A DNA stretch of 64,000 nucleotides from Galeopsis tetrahit (GCA_963675135.1 OY776124.1:541001-605000); one strand, 5' to 3'; numbered from the stretch's first letter, positions 12,296 to 24,829 are shown. Program-made: numbers and translations. The notes: generated by a model not told the origin, from the letters alone.

Positions 12296-13990
12296 AAAAT
12301 TGATACACGTGTTATGCAACACTAAATAAACAACCGCAAGTGTACGGCGTCTATCGTAGCGTGATAAGCACGAGGTCGATCCCACAAGGAGGTTAAGCGT
12401 AAAAGTAGTAGTTTGCTAGTCGAATTCTAAATAGACGTGATCGATAATTTGAGTGGTGTGAATTACTCTAATATTACCTAACAAGTGTCACAAATAAGTA
12501 ATAAAGAGCAAAGACGAAATCGATCAAATACCAAGCAACAAGTAAAATGAACGTAAAACGAATGTAACTCAAAGAGAAAAGGTGGGTTCCAAGGCAATTG
12601 TAGTTCTTAGATGTCCGTTTATGAATGTTGTCTCGTTTAAAGGGCCATTAAGGTTATCCCGTATAAGGTGATCACACAAAAAGAACTAATCGATCTCCCG
12701 ATACAAATTAATCCAAAGACGCAATGTAATATAAGCTCGTATGTCTACATCACAAACATTACACCATCTAAAATAGCTCCTAAGATCATTCGATTCCCTC
12801 TCCGATAATTAATCCTCTCCCGAGATCATAATAATACCGGGTTGCATATTCACATACGATTAAATGGAATAAATCTCCCGATACTACCCCAATTAACAAT
12901 AAATCAAGCAAATCATTATGGCCACTAACAACATGCTTTACAATGAATAATTGAATATGCAAATACGAGATAAACACCAATTAAAGAAAGAAATTACTCA
13001 TAAACATCAATCCAAGTCTTACAATGCCTTAGAACCACAAAGTTGTTTAGCTAACTACTAACATAATCAAATTACAAATCCCAAATGAAATAACTAAATA
13101 AAAAGGAAAAGAAATAGAAAGCTTAGTCTAGAATGTGGTGTGGAATGGAATTTGGGAGCTATTGCATCCTTTCTTCCTTGATTTGGTGGAGAAATGATGA
13201 AAATATGGTCAAACACCTCCAAGTATGTGTAACTATGTGTGGATTGGGGGAGAATGTCTTGGGTTTCAAGAATGAGGCCTTATATAGTGTTGGGGTAGGG
13301 TTTAAGGATGAAAATTGCACTTAAGTCCTTGGAAATTGGACAAAATATGCAAAAGGCACCGAGAGCAGGGGTGACTCGGCCGAGTGGGACAGCTCGGCCG
13401 AGTTGGGGTGTTAAAATCGTGGCCAAAATCTTCAGGGCTCGGCCGAGTGCACTTCGTTCCAGCGTCCAAACTTTGTTCAGCAGCTCGGCCGGATCAGCTA
13501 GCTCGGCCGGATGGAAATTGGTTCCAGATTCTGCATCCTTCAGTAGCTCGGCCGAGTGGTCCAACTCGGCCGAGTTGTTTCTCCAAGCTTTTCCTCGCAC
13601 TCGGCCGGATCAGCTAGCTCGGCCGGATGGAAATTGATTCCAGAATCTGCCTTGATCAAGGGCTCGGCCGAGTTGCTCGGCACTCCAAACTTGTTTCGTG
13701 CATATCTTTCGCCTCGGTTGTCCGATTGACTCGATTCTTTAGGCTATTCCACTCCGATTTTCGAGACGAACCCAACGGTGCACTCCTCTTCCTGATCCAG
13801 TAAAGTGTGGTTGGTGTTTTGCTCCAAATTCCATCGTATTTCCTACAAAATCGACAAAACACAACCTTTCCCTCATTTTGGCTCAAATCATCATAATCCA
13901 TGCATAAATCAATGAAATCCACATCAAAACACGCTTCACATGTGCCTCTAAAACGTGTAAATTCCACCCGAATCAAAAATATGTCTGAAT
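12296..13990. mobile_element. Non-coding LTR-retrotransposon-derived fragment
   Basis: The start carries ACCGCAAGTGTACGGCGTC, then GATAAGCACGAGGTCGATCC and CACAAGGAGGTT. Blocks of this wording recur in plant LTR elements and their non-autonomous derivatives, from my recollection of plant repeats. The rest is non-coding and includes a string of CTCGGCCGAG palindromes. I could not find two LTRs, a primer-binding site or a protein domain, so this may be a solo LTR or a fragment. The ends are approximate. Confidence 0.4.
13373..13674. repeat. Cluster of ten CTCGGCCG motifs
   Basis: CTCGGCCG occurs about ten times in 300 bp, mostly as the palindrome CTCGGCCGAG and four times as CTCGGCCGGAT. A block with two CTCGGCCGGAT motifs and GGAAATTG occurs twice, about 117 bp apart (13482-13533 and 13599-13651), so part of the cluster arose by duplication. 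It is very GC-rich relative to its surroundings and lies inside the LTR-type fragment. Confidence 0.8.
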
Positions 13991-15446
13991 ATAAATAAGC
14001 ACACTTCATTTGGATAGAATGAGTATAATACATTGCCATTTTTATATTTGGAATATGTATTGACAAAAATCTTTATGAAATGTGTTTTTCTTTAAAGACA
14101 TACTCCTACTACATTAAATTGTTATATAGTTTATGGGTCTACATTAAATTCACAATCCAAATTTATTTCACTTTTTTGGATTAAAAACTAAATGAATGAA
14201 TTTTAAATATTGTTCTTAGATTTGAACTCATAATTTTTTAAGTTAAAATTGAAATAATTTTTAATTCTTACTAAAATAATGTAATTTAAAATTAATATAG
14301 TTTTAAATCTTTTCAATTAAAATGCCTCCTCAATGTATTTAAAAATGCATGTATTTCAAATGACATAGTTTTAAAGAAAATTTTAAATTCTCACAATTTT
14401 AACTAAAAATTCAAATATATGTATTTGAAATTCATTCATTTACATTATTTCCGACTTTACTAAACAACAAATTCGGAGAAGGAAGCTGCACTGCATGGTA
14501 AAGAGCATGGCCAATTTTTTAAGCTCCGTCTAATAAGGTTCTAACTCTGTTTTCTTGTCGTGTTATATTAATTTAATCCTCCTATCTTATTTTGGAAATT
14601 GTAACCTTGACCATATCAGTAGTATTAAACAACCAATTTCGATCTGCATTTCAACATTAAGTTAATACATATTTAATTTATATAATCAGTGAATAACAAA
14701 CTAGAGTAATTAAATTAATTTAATTCTAATATTGTGTGAACATAAAAGGGGTAGCTAGAATCTTTGTCCAGAATGAATATTAAGAAGTTAGAAACTCCAT
14801 GAACCATATGTTACTGTGATTCTCTGACAGATTATCTTTCTTTTTTTTTAATCCAAAACCCCCCATATTTTTCTAAATTTGATAATTTCAAAATCAATGA
14901 AGATTGTTTGATTGCATGAATTTGAAAATATTACTCCACTTTCATTTTGAATTTTTTTTTTTGTGAAATAAAAAGACTACACGTGACGTGAGTATTAATT
15001 AAATCTTTAAATTTACTTATATAGTCTGAAATGTTAAAAAATATATATATATGTGAAAAAATAGAGGTCATTTGTCACTTACATCATATATGAGAAAAAG
15101 GCAGGAACCCTCACGTGAATATGGATCACACACATCTTATTGCACATTGATAAGGGAATCTAATAATGATGATGGGTCAAAATCATAAAAACATTGCTTT
15201 TTTTGTTTTAACAGGTAAAAAAATAAATAAAAAGTACAGTAATTGACCTAGAATGGAAATCATAGCAATTTAATCAGCAGTTTTTACGGTTGATTCCCTC
15301 ATTAATTACTTCTTTTTGTACATAAACAAAAAAAAAAGAAAAAAAAAGAAAAAAAAAAGGTGTTTAAACTTTTGGACACAATTTGAAAGAAAAAAAAAAT
15401 AGATGAAGTGAATAAAGTAATGACATTGTGGAGTTGTTGCAAAGTA
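13991..15446. other. AT-rich intergenic stretch
   Basis: No gene or element with clear ends. Mostly A/T-rich low-complexity sequence. Confidence 0.4.
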
Positions 15447-15655
15447 TTCCGTTTTTCTATAAATTTTTTTTTTTACTTTTGAGTACATATATTAAAAAAT
15501 ATAATTTATGTAATTGAGAGAAAGAGAAAAAAAATTAAGATATAAATGGAGTATAAGAATAAAAATTAAAAGATATTTGCCAAGAAAGTATGAGAAACTT
15601 ATAAGTAGACATGCAAAAATATCAAAATGAAAAATATATTGGTGAACGGAGGGAG
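15447..15655. mobile_element. Stowaway-like MITE, diverged
   Basis: The right end is GAACGGAGGGAG followed by TA, a good Stowaway terminus. The left end TATTCCGTTTTTCT is a diverged partner. The interior is AT-rich and non-coding. Confidence 0.45.
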
Positions 15656-17153
15656 TAAGTAAAGTGATTGTTTTCATAAAAAAAAAAAATACATGGATAG
15701 AGAAATAAAAAAAGTGAATACACTTTTAATGAAGATAAGGATATTCATACTTGCCTTAATTACAAATGTGATAATTGTATATAATTATGGAACTATAGCA
15801 TTTTATTTAAATACATATAGCATTTCAGGATAAGAAAAAATTATGTTGAAATTATTAGAGGCTAATCATTAACAACAAGTGTTAATACGGTTCTTATTGG
15901 TTTAAATATGTAAGAATTTAATAAAATTAAAATATGTGATTGCATTTTTTAATCATTCTTAATACAATAAAAATCAGTAGAAACATTGACATCTCAAAAT
16001 TCAATATAATGTTAATTAACCTAGTACATAACCCTAAAGTCTCGATTATCATGATTTTGTTATTGCATTATGGTAGGCTAATTTGAACTTAATATAAAAG
16101 CAATAATGATTGTTAATTAAAGAGGCTATTGGCCTAATTGGCATATCTTAGTCTATAGCATTATGATATTGTAATTTGACCAAAAGATTCATTTTACATC
16201 ATTACTCCTATGAAAATTGGTTTAATTTGACTTCATACTAATAATGCAAATTCAATCTAACATATATTGCTACCTAATTTATAGGTCAAATTAAGTTTGC
16301 CTACATTAAATTTAAAATTAGGTTGTAAGTAATTGATTTTGTGCTTTTCAATATTAATTCATTATATTTATTTTTAATTAGCATTAGAGCCATTAAATTT
16401 TTTTTTTCAAAAGATAAAAGTGTTATGTGCAATTAATAGATACACTTGAATTTTAATATTTAATTTAATCTTTAATTTTGTGAGTGTTATACGCATGAAG
16501 TCCTCAAATATATATAACTCAGTTCATACCTATTTTGATGAATAATGTGATAAATTTGTCCATAAAAATAGTAACAGTGCCCATAAACGTAATACCTAAA
16601 GTTCGAGCTCAACTTCATTACACATTGACAAGAAAAAAAAACTCAACTCGACTCTAATGAGTGTAATAAAATTAATAGATTTTTTTTAGATATCGAACTT
16701 AATGAGTAGAATTTACATCGACTTATTAGTAAATTGTGTATTTAATGAGCTACTTTCGTTTAACAATACTAGATGCATCTATATTATAAAGAGTTGAATT
16801 TAGTCAACAAGAATCTTCAACCTGGCATAATTCATCCACTATAATTATTTTTTTTATTTTTTTGAGTTATTGGTGTAGGGTAGAGGACGGTAAATAACAA
16901 GAAAAGAAGGGGCAATTACACATCAGGGATGTTTCAATTTCAAAAGTTGAAGGACAAAACCGAGAATTCACAGAGGGTGTGAGTGGAGGTCAGATTCTCC
17001 ACTTTCCCTGACTTTTCACCATTCTCCCCTTTTTGCCCCTCGTGTTCTTAAAACCCAAAAACCATAAACAAATCCAACACTCATGAATTAAAATCTTGAA
17101 TAAAATCACACACATCCCTGCACACTCCAATTGGATTTTTTCGAAAATTATCC
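15656..17153. other. Upstream region of the DUF239 gene
   Basis: AT-rich with no coding region. The last few hundred bases before 17154 should hold the promoter of the gene at 17334, but I cannot point to a definite TATA box. Confidence 0.4.
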
Positions 17154-17178
17154 AGAGAGAGAGAGAGAGAGAGAGAGA
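17154..17178. repeat. (GA)n microsatellite in the 5' leader of the DUF239 gene
   Basis: A GA run of about 25 bp lies some 155 bp upstream of the ATG at 17334, likely within the 5' UTR or core promoter. GA/CT repeats are common in plant 5' leaders. Confidence 0.8.
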
Positions 17179-17333
17179 GGGGTCGCTCTCAGCAGCGAAA
17201 CCGTACAAGCTCAAGGGGGGTGCGCAGGATAAGCAGAAGCTGAGGTACTCAGTCATGGAGTGTTAATGTCATTCCTGTTGCTGCTGCTCTAACTTGCAAA
17301 AAGGTCGAAGCATTTTGAGTTATTATTACTGTA

Positions 17334-19388
17334 ATGGCCGGCGAGGTGGTTTATAGCAATGGCCGGCGGAGGAGGAGAGTGGAAATGGCGTTCTTCTTCG
17401 TATGCTTATGGAGCCTGATCTCGCTATCGTGCGCCGGGAGGCTTTCTGCTTCAAAACAGAAGCTCGAAGTTCAGAACCACTTGAAAAGGCTCAATAAACC
17501 TCCCGTTAAGACTATTCAGGTTTCTCCACAATTTATACTAGCTAATTTCGTGTATGCATTCACATTGTTAGTCTGCAGATCAGAAAATGCATCCACGAAA
17601 ATGCTTTTACCTTTTCCCCCTAATTCTGTCTGCAGATCAGAAAACGAGTAGAAAAAGTTAGGGTTGAATTGGATTTGCATTTTACTTTTTCCCCAGAATT
17701 TATCGATCTTCCTGTGTTTTTCCCTTAGCAATTTTGCTCCATTTATGAGTTTTGTTATTGAAGCTATAGTGATTTTACTGATGATTGTACTTTCCAGTTT
17801 TTCTCTATGGGGAAAAAATTTACTAGTTAAAAATTGAGTAATTTTTTTAAAAACTGTTTGTTTACTGGCGTTTGTTCTTCATGTGCTTATTGAACAGAGT
17901 CCAGATGGGGATATCATTGACTGTGTCCACATCTCTCATCAACCAGCTTTTGATCACCCTTTTCTCAAAGACCACAAAATCCAGGTTAATTTCTTTAATT
18001 TTCATAAAGTGTAGCATAATTTTTTGCCTTAGTATTCTGACTGTGGATATGGTTACTTCTTCTTGGATTAGATGAGGCCAAATTACCACCCGGAAGGGAT
18101 GATTTTCGATGAAAACAAGATGTCGAAAGATGGAACGAATTCAATCACTCAGCTATGGCATATGAATGGCAAGTGCCCTGTGGATACCATTCCGGTTAGA
18201 AGGACCAAGAAAGAAGATGTGTTGAGGGCAAGCTCTGTGAAGCGGTATGGAAAGAAGAAGCACAGAAGCATTCCGAAGCCTAGGTCTGCTGATCCTGACC
18301 TCATTAATCAAAGTGGTCATCAGGTAATACGCTGCTTATCAAGGACATTATTTGCTTTACTTGCTTGTGTTTATGGATTGATTCTCATGTTTGTTTTGGT
18401 CAAAACCAGCATGCCATCGCATATGTCGAAGGCGAGAAGTATTACGGTGCGAAGGCGACTATTAATGTTTGGGAACCTAAGATACAACAGCCTAATGAGT
18501 TCAGCTTGTCCCAGATTTGGGTCTTAGGTGGCTCTTTTGGTGAAGATCTCAACAGCATTGAAGCTGGTTGGCAGGTATCTTATTAAGTAAAAACCCGAAA
18601 AAGATAGCCTTGAGTAGCTTCTTCTTTTACACATAATTGATGAATATTGTTGTTTCAGGTGAGCCCTGATCTTTATGGAGACAACAACACTAGGCTCTTC
18701 ACTTATTGGACTGTAAGCTTGCAACTTTTGCTGTATTAAATAGATAAATGACTCATGAAATTTTTGCTAATCTTGACTACAATCATTGCAGAGTGATGCA
18801 TATCAAGCTACTGGCTGCTACAACCTTCTCTGCTCAGGCTTCATTCAAGTCAACAGTGAAATAGCAATGGGCGCGAGCATCTCTCCAGTTTCTGCATTTC
18901 GAAGTTCCCAGTATGATATTAGCATTCTTGTGTGGAAGGTAAAATCCACGTTCTAATGTGTTGATAATTAATTGTTTGTATATCGTTTTCTTGATTCTTC
19001 TCCATTGTAGGATCCAAAAGAAGGGAACTGGTGGATGCAGTTTGGCAATGGCTACGTATTGGGTTACTGGCCATCATTCTTGTTTTCCAACTTAGGCGAG
19101 AGTGCCTCGATGATCGAGTGGGGCGGAGAGGTCGTGAACTCGGAGCCCGACGGGCAACACACGTCGACACAAATGGGGAGTGGGCATTTCCCTGAAGAAG
19201 GGTTTGGGAAATCAAGCTATTTTAGGAACATTCAAGTTGTTGATAGCTCAAACAACCTTAAAGCTCCCAAAGGACTTGGCACTTTCACTGAGCAATCCAA
19301 CTGCTATGATGTTCAAACAGGCAACAATGAAGATTGGGGGCATTACTTCTACTATGGAGGCCCAGGTAGAAACCCTAATTGCTCATGA
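17334..19388 (+). CDS. DUF239 / neprosin-type secreted protein, 7 exons
   Basis: Member of the plant DUF239 family, named after neprosin, a secreted prolyl endopeptidase of pitcher plants. Whether this copy is an active peptidase is unknown. Exons: 17334-17519, 17898-17984, 18072-18323, 18410-18574, 18659-18712, 18792-18938 and 19011-19388. All introns are GT/AG and phase 0, and the CDS is 1269 nt (422 residues), close to the roughly 419 of Arabidopsis At3g13510. After an Arg-rich start, a signal peptide is seen from residue 19 (MAFFFVCLWSLISLSCAG). The N-terminal pro-domain holds HISHQPAFDHPFLKDHKIQ and MRPNYHPEG. The neprosin domain includes GEKYYGAKATINVW, GWQVSPDLYGD, CYNLLCSGFIQ, and WWMQFGNGYVLGYWPSFLF. 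The ending GPGRNPNCS is typical. Translation could also start at the Met at residue 18, directly before the signal peptide. Likely secreted to the cell wall. Confidence 0.93.
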
Positions 19389-21054
19389 AATTGAAAAAGA
19401 ATGTAAAGAAATTGAATGAAATTTTAGCCATGATCTTCCAATCCTACCCCTGTCATCATGTTCTTCTAGATTTGTTAGGTTTATTGAGTAAATGTGTAGG
19501 TGGAAATTTTTTGACCCTTTGTTTTGGTTGAAAAGTTGTGTAGGTAAGTGGGGCAAGTAAGTTTCTTGAAAAAACAGGAGACAGACATGCCCTTTGTCAT
19601 TTTCTATGTATTTTTCTATGTATTTGCCAGAAGAAAAAGAAGCAATTTTATTCAGACACCTTACAATAATGAATCATAAACTAAAGTAAATAATGGAAAA
19701 GGTGTCCTATTTCACCAAACTTGTCAATTTTAGAGTGGATGGGGACTCTGAATGTGATATGTTTTAAAAAGTTATCTTACACGGAGTTTTGCATGTGAGA
19801 ATATACTTTTTTTTTTATAAATTAGTCTTTGGATTCTTGGTGCATTGCCTTTCTGTAAAGTGACCACCATTTCTAAACTTTGGCATATATTCTAGAGGCT
19901 TTTATTATTTTATTTTATATGTAAGCTCCTCCATCATGTCATTATGATGGGGTTATATAAAGTCCTTTTAGGATTGGCCTTTGGGTTACCCCACTCACCT
20001 TTTTTGTTAAAACAAAACCCTTTTCATACTCACATGAGTTATGCTCCATTTGTGCTTCTCCTAAGACCTTAACTTGTGCCACAAAAACTTAAAATGTACA
20101 TCTTGATGATATTCAGTGGCGGATTCTGGATAAATAATTTGGGGTTACGAAAGATATTAAGTTTGAGAATGGGGGTATAGTTTTAATTGTCGAGATTTTT
20201 TCCCAAAACTGTTAATAGATACGCCTTTGTGGGCATCGACCAAGAAAAGAGGGAGTCTTATGTGAGATGGTGTTCCACTTTAAAATTTACAATTCACTTT
20301 ATTTAAAATGTGATTTGTATTGTGTCATACTAATTTTGTCACTTTTTAAGGTTTACACTTTTTTATAAGTTTGTTCGTGTACATTTTTTTATCTGACAAA
20401 ACCTACTATCTCAACTTTTTCTATTTCCTTTCCCCTCTACCTTTTTTTGTCTTTGTATCTATCTCTATTTCTCAACTATCCACTGTACATTTAATATTAT
20501 GTTTCTTAATTTTTGTGCTATTTATGTGGGACAAATTTTTTACATGAGATAGAGGTATAGAATCCTGTCTCATACAATTTTTGCTTCAAAGAAAAATACT
20601 TCTCATGTTCTCCATAAGTTATCCATTTATTGTTTACAAAGTTTAAGAAATATAGGTCTGTCAAAAAAAAAGTTTAAGGAATATAGGGTGTAGTGTGGTA
20701 TTGATGTTGAAAGAGAAGAAAGAAAAGAAGGTAAGAAAAAAAAAAGTAAAAAGTGATAGAAAATAAAAAAGGGAGTTGACAAAAATTGAAATGGGTAATT
20801 TAATGGACACCAAAAATGTAATTTAACATATCTATCAGTTTTCTTGATTAACAGTCAAACCCTCCACTAAAAATATGTGTATATTGAATTTGGGCCTAGG
20901 GAGGCCCATCGAATTTGTTCAGGCCCAATAACAAGAAAGCACATTTCTTCGTTAAAAGGACTTGGGTTGTGAATAAAGTCGAAGAAAAATCCCAACTATT
21001 AGATTGGGTGTGAATGCAGTATTGAAGTATGATTCTTGGACTGCCAAATCGATA
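19389..21054. other. Intergenic, 3' flank of the DUF239 gene
   Basis: Begins with the gene's 3' UTR. The rest is AT-rich, with old repeat debris and no gene. The part around 20250-20570 resembles a degraded MITE but has no definable ends. Confidence 0.4.
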
Positions 21055-21915
21055 GGCGTGGGTTATACCCCTCCCGCTTTGTTAAATATACTCTCCCAAT
21101 ACACGTACCTCTTAAAGGGACATATATTATATGTACTTAAAGTGACATATATTAGATGTACTCTCCACGAAATATCTAATATGGTGTATGTCCTTTTACA
21201 CATTTGATTCAAATTATAGATACACTTCTTCATTCAAACATAAAACTATAATCCTATTTCTCCCCTCCTCTCTCATTTATCCCTTCTACACTAAAACCCT
21301 AGCCCCCATTTTCCGTTCCCCATGCCACCCGCTCCCACCCACCAGTCGGTCGTCACCACCTCCCCTCCCATACATTATCGCGACTGCGACTGCCTTTCCC
21401 TCCATTTTCACGGCCGCGTCCGCCTACCCCTCTCCGTCTATTCTCGCAGCCTATCGGCCACCTCCAACCCACAAGTTGGTCGTTGTCGCCTTCCCCACCC
21501 TATCCATTCTCGCAGCCGCCCGCCCCTACCCCACTAGCTGGACGTCGCCATCTCCTCCTCCTCCCCTCCACAGAAGAAAATTGAGCGGGTAGGTTTTTTA
21601 CTTTTAATTTCGACAATAGTGCGTACTGTCAATTTGTCGACAATAGACAATAATGCATATTGTCGATACTTGTTTATTGATTTTTTTTTTTGAAGTTTAT
21701 GTGATTTTTTCGTTATGATTAACACTGTTTAGGTGGTAGTGCTGGCCGCTGGATGTGGTGGCAGTGATGGCTGCAATTAGGGTCATATTTTGAAAGTGGA
21801 GGGGGAGTGTATTTATTAGTATCATTTTATGAAAAGGACCGTTTGAATATTCAAAAATGGGAGAGGGAGGGTATATTTAACAAAGCAGGAGGCGTATATA
21901 AATATAACCCACGCC
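21055..21915. mobile_element. DNA transposon derivative with GC-rich interior
   Basis: Left terminus GGCGTGGGTTATA then CCTCCCGCTTTGTTAAATAT. The right terminus is its inverse with one insertion of about 11 bp. The flanks are AATCGATA and AATGGATA, an 8-bp duplication with one mismatch, suggesting a hAT-type element. The middle (21300-21590) is rich in C and CCG codon-like sequence (open frames rich in Pro, Ser and Ala), quite unlike the AT-rich surroundings, which could be captured host sequence. No transposase was seen. Confidence 0.6.
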
Positions 21916-22502
21916 AATGGATACTAGAGTGGTTAATGAATTGGACCGTTTTTATCATGGCCCAATAACAACAAAGCCCAATGGAAGGTCTAGGTACTAA
22001 AGAAAAACAATCTGGTCATCTATATTTTAAATTTTAAATTAATAAATATTTTCAAACTTATTTCAATTTGTAATATCAATATATCACTACACTTATAAAG
22101 TAATACTAACGTTTCATTACAAAATTTCAAAAGGCATGCATTTTCTTTAACTATACTTATTCTGAAATAAAATAAAATTGGCAGTTTATTAGATGATTAT
22201 TACAAGTAGCCTTGTAATAATACTACCATTTATAGCAAATTTGAAGCTCCTATTTTGTAAACCCTAATTCTCCCTATTCAACAATAAAAACATGCCATTT
22301 TCAAATGCAAATAGAAAAAAAAAATCAACCAAGAAATCTGCAGCTAAATTAGAAATTTTTTATAAGAAAAAGGCATTGTTTGGTGGTCGTACAACAACAG
22401 ATACAACCCTACAATTGGAAGTATGCATCACAGATTTCTCCTTTGTCTGCATATTCGAAAAAATGAATACGAAAATTCTCGCTGCAACGAACAACGACCT
22501 CA
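21916..22502. other. 3' flank of the DUF1639 gene
   Basis: Convergent side of the minus-strand DUF1639 gene. The bases next to 22503 are its 3' UTR. No other feature is seen. Confidence 0.4.
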
Positions 22503-23978
22503 TCACTCGGAATCGCTCTCCATGCTTCCCATAGCTTTCAATCCTCGAGGTTTCTATAACAAACCAAATCCAACTCTATTACATTCTTCATCATCATTTT
22601 GATCTAAAAACAATGAGATAAAGGCAATGTGTTATGTGATTACCTTCTTAGCAGACTTCTTCTCTCTCACTTCGTACCTCTCTTGACACAAGTCCGTTAA
22701 CCAAGCACCGGGGCTCACCAACTACAAAACAGACACAAACGCGCTTCTACATTAACTCAACGCGTAACTTAAGACAAACTAAATCAAGAAAAAACGAGTC
22801 CCTTTTGTTGTTCAAAACCATAGGCTCACCAACTACAAAACAGAGACGAACGTGCTTCTACATTAACTCAACGCATAACTTAAGACAAACTAAATCAACA
22901 AAAAACGAGTCCCTTTTGTTGTTCGGCTCACCAACTACAAAACAGGGACGGACGTGCTTCTATATTAACTCAACGCATAACTTAAGACAAACTAAATCAA
23001 GAAAAAACGAGTCCCTTTTGTTGTTCAAAACCATAGGCTCACCAACTACAAAACAGAGACGAACGTGCTTCTACATTAACTCAACGCATAACTTAAGACA
23101 AACTAAATCAAGAAAAAACGAGTCCCTTTTGTTGTGCGAACCCATAGACTTACCAATATGGTTCTTTGGACCAATTTAGGCCTTTTCTTGGGCCTTTGAG
23201 GAGGTTTACAACCTTTCATTGCCATGAAATCTTCCTCCTTTTCTTTACTCGATAACGCAATTAGCAACTTTGGCCACACGGTTTTCCTATTCTCCTCCTT
23301 CGGATTCGAGAACAACGCCTTGCTACTATCATCAATTCCACCCGACCCCCTTGTCGTGTAGTATCTATCTTCCTTCTCGGGCGATAAAGACGTCGACGCC
23401 TTCCGACTATCGTTTGCAATCGATCTACTCACACCCAATTCCCTGAAAAACCAATGTTACTTCACCCTCAATTCTTAATTCTATAACAAATATTCAAATG
23501 TAAATTCAGCTGAAATATACTTCATTCTCAATCAACAAACCTAATTCATGAATTCATCTGATTCCAATTTCCAACTACTCATTCTGAATAAATGTATGGA
23601 TCTAATCTAAACAACACCCCAACAAACTCAAACTCCACAAAATTCACAAATAATCCAATCTCTCTAAACAAACTAAAACAATCAAGCAACAAAGAACCCA
23701 ATTAAACAACACATGAAAACACCAAGAAATTCAAATTCAAAATAACCCCTAATTCCATTTCAAAAATCTAGTTACCTGTGAGGACGAAGTGGAGAAAGAG
23801 CATGCCCATTATTAGTGTTGTTAATACAATCAACATCCACCACTCTGGAAGTAGTTTTCTTCTTCACAACGCCGCTAGCGCCGCCGTCTGATTTTCCGTT
23901 GAGGGATGAATCTCTCTCTTTCTCTTTCACTTTCACACACCTCAGCCTCTTTCTATTCCCCCACTGCAGCTTATCCAT
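22503..23978 (-). CDS. DUF1639 family protein, 4 exons
   Basis: Plant-specific protein of unknown function with the DUF1639 signature. Exons on the minus strand: 23978-23776, 23442-23154, 22721-22644, 22553-22503. The CDS is 621 nt (206 residues) with consistent GT/AG borders. The N-terminus is basic (MDKLQWGNRKRLRCVKVKEK). The middle is Ser/Lys-rich. The domain starts at about residue 145 with KPPQRPKKRPKLVQRTILL and continues across exons 3 and 4 with VSPGAWLTDLCQERYEVRE, and the ending GLKAMGSMESDSE is the classical DUF1639 tail. The basic RPKKRPK run could act as a nuclear signal (inference). Intron 2 is filled with a roughly 110-bp tandem repeat that includes the 3' splice site of exon 3 (see the repeat entry). 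No damage to the frame. Confidence 0.9.
22713..23150. repeat. Intronic minisatellite, four units of about 102-115 bp
   Basis: Four tandem units begin at about 22713, 22823, 22925 and 23036, each opening with GCTCACCAACTACAAAACAG and containing CTCAACGC, TAACTTAAGACAAACTAAAT and GAGTCCCTTTTGTTGT. They differ at a few sites, and unit 2 lacks the last nine bases. The array fills intron 2 of the DUF1639 gene. Unit 1 spans the real 3' splice site and the first codons of exon 3, so each unit repeats that acceptor. Confidence 0.93.
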
Positions 23979-24534
23979 GTCTCAATTTCAAAAATCTGCA
24001 ACAACAAAACAAACCCATTTGAGATCTGGCCTCATAAACACAAGAAATGCAGATTAACACACTGCAAATTGATAGAAAAGTCAAACCCACCTCAAGATCT
24101 GTGTTTTGACAAGTCCCCTGAATTCAGAAATACAATATATGAATTGCAATCAGCTGAAATTCATGCAGGAATGAAAACTATCAGAAATATTTGTGAGAGA
24201 GAGAGAGAAACAAGAATGAAGAGCACCTCAGCTCTTAAAGGACCTATCTAAGTTTAAAACTTGCACCCAAAATTAATAAATGGAAAAAAAAAAGATAATT
24301 ATGTTGAAAAAGTACATGCCTCATTTTTACAGATTTTCTTTTCCTATTTTAAGGTGTGGGAAATTGGTCCGTTGGTTTTTTTTTTCTTTTTTAATTATTA
24401 CTCACTCATAACTTTTGGACACTAATTTTAATATATGAATTGTTTAATAGCTACATACAGTATTCCTTTTTACTTTAGTATTGAATAATTTATTGTCAAT
24501 TTTACCCCTAATTAATAAGAGTAATTAAGACTTA
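23979..24534. other. 5' flank of the DUF1639 gene
   Basis: Likely holds the 5' UTR and promoter (minus strand). A short GA run is at about 24195-24210. No other gene is seen. Confidence 0.4.
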
Positions 24535-24829
24535 CTCCCTCCGATCCAAAAAGTTTGTTGCATTTGGATTTTAAATTTGTTTCAAAAAGTTTGTCGCTTT
24601 TCCTAATTTTACCAATGATCTCCCTAAATTGCCCCTATTCTTTTGAAAATATATTAATTACACTTTTTTTTGAAAAGGTCAAAGAAATGGTGGAAAAGGA
24701 AGGTGGAAAAATAAAAGGAAAAAGAGAAGAGAAGGGGAGAAAATAGTGAGGGGTAAATTTGTCAAGAAAATATGTTCCTTAATTCTATACAAAATGAGAA
24801 ATGCGACAAACTTTATGAAACGGAGGGAG
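24535..24829. mobile_element. Stowaway MITE, 295 bp, full length
   Basis: Bounded by TA on both sides, with ends CTCCCTCCGATCC and GAAACGGAGGGAG. Inside are AAAAAGTTTGTYGC motifs near the left end and their inverse GCGACAAACTTT near the right. A close relative, truncated at its right end, is at 58287-58569. A 63-codon open frame inside is an artefact of the element. Confidence 0.9.

Noticed and set aside
21188..21592. Pro/Ser/Ala-rich open frames of 134 and 71 codons
   Set aside because: They lie inside the transposon derivative. Composition follows the C-rich DNA, and overlapping frames are equally open.
22805..23179. A 124-codon repetitive open frame on the plus strand, and the impression of a CRISPR-like array
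   Set aside because: It is the antisense of the intronic minisatellite in the DUF1639 gene. Units are directly adjacent with no unique spacers, and the organism is a plant.
24555..24746. A 63-codon open frame, repeated at 58307-58498
   Set aside because: Both lie inside Stowaway MITEs, and the similarity is due to the element and not to a protein.
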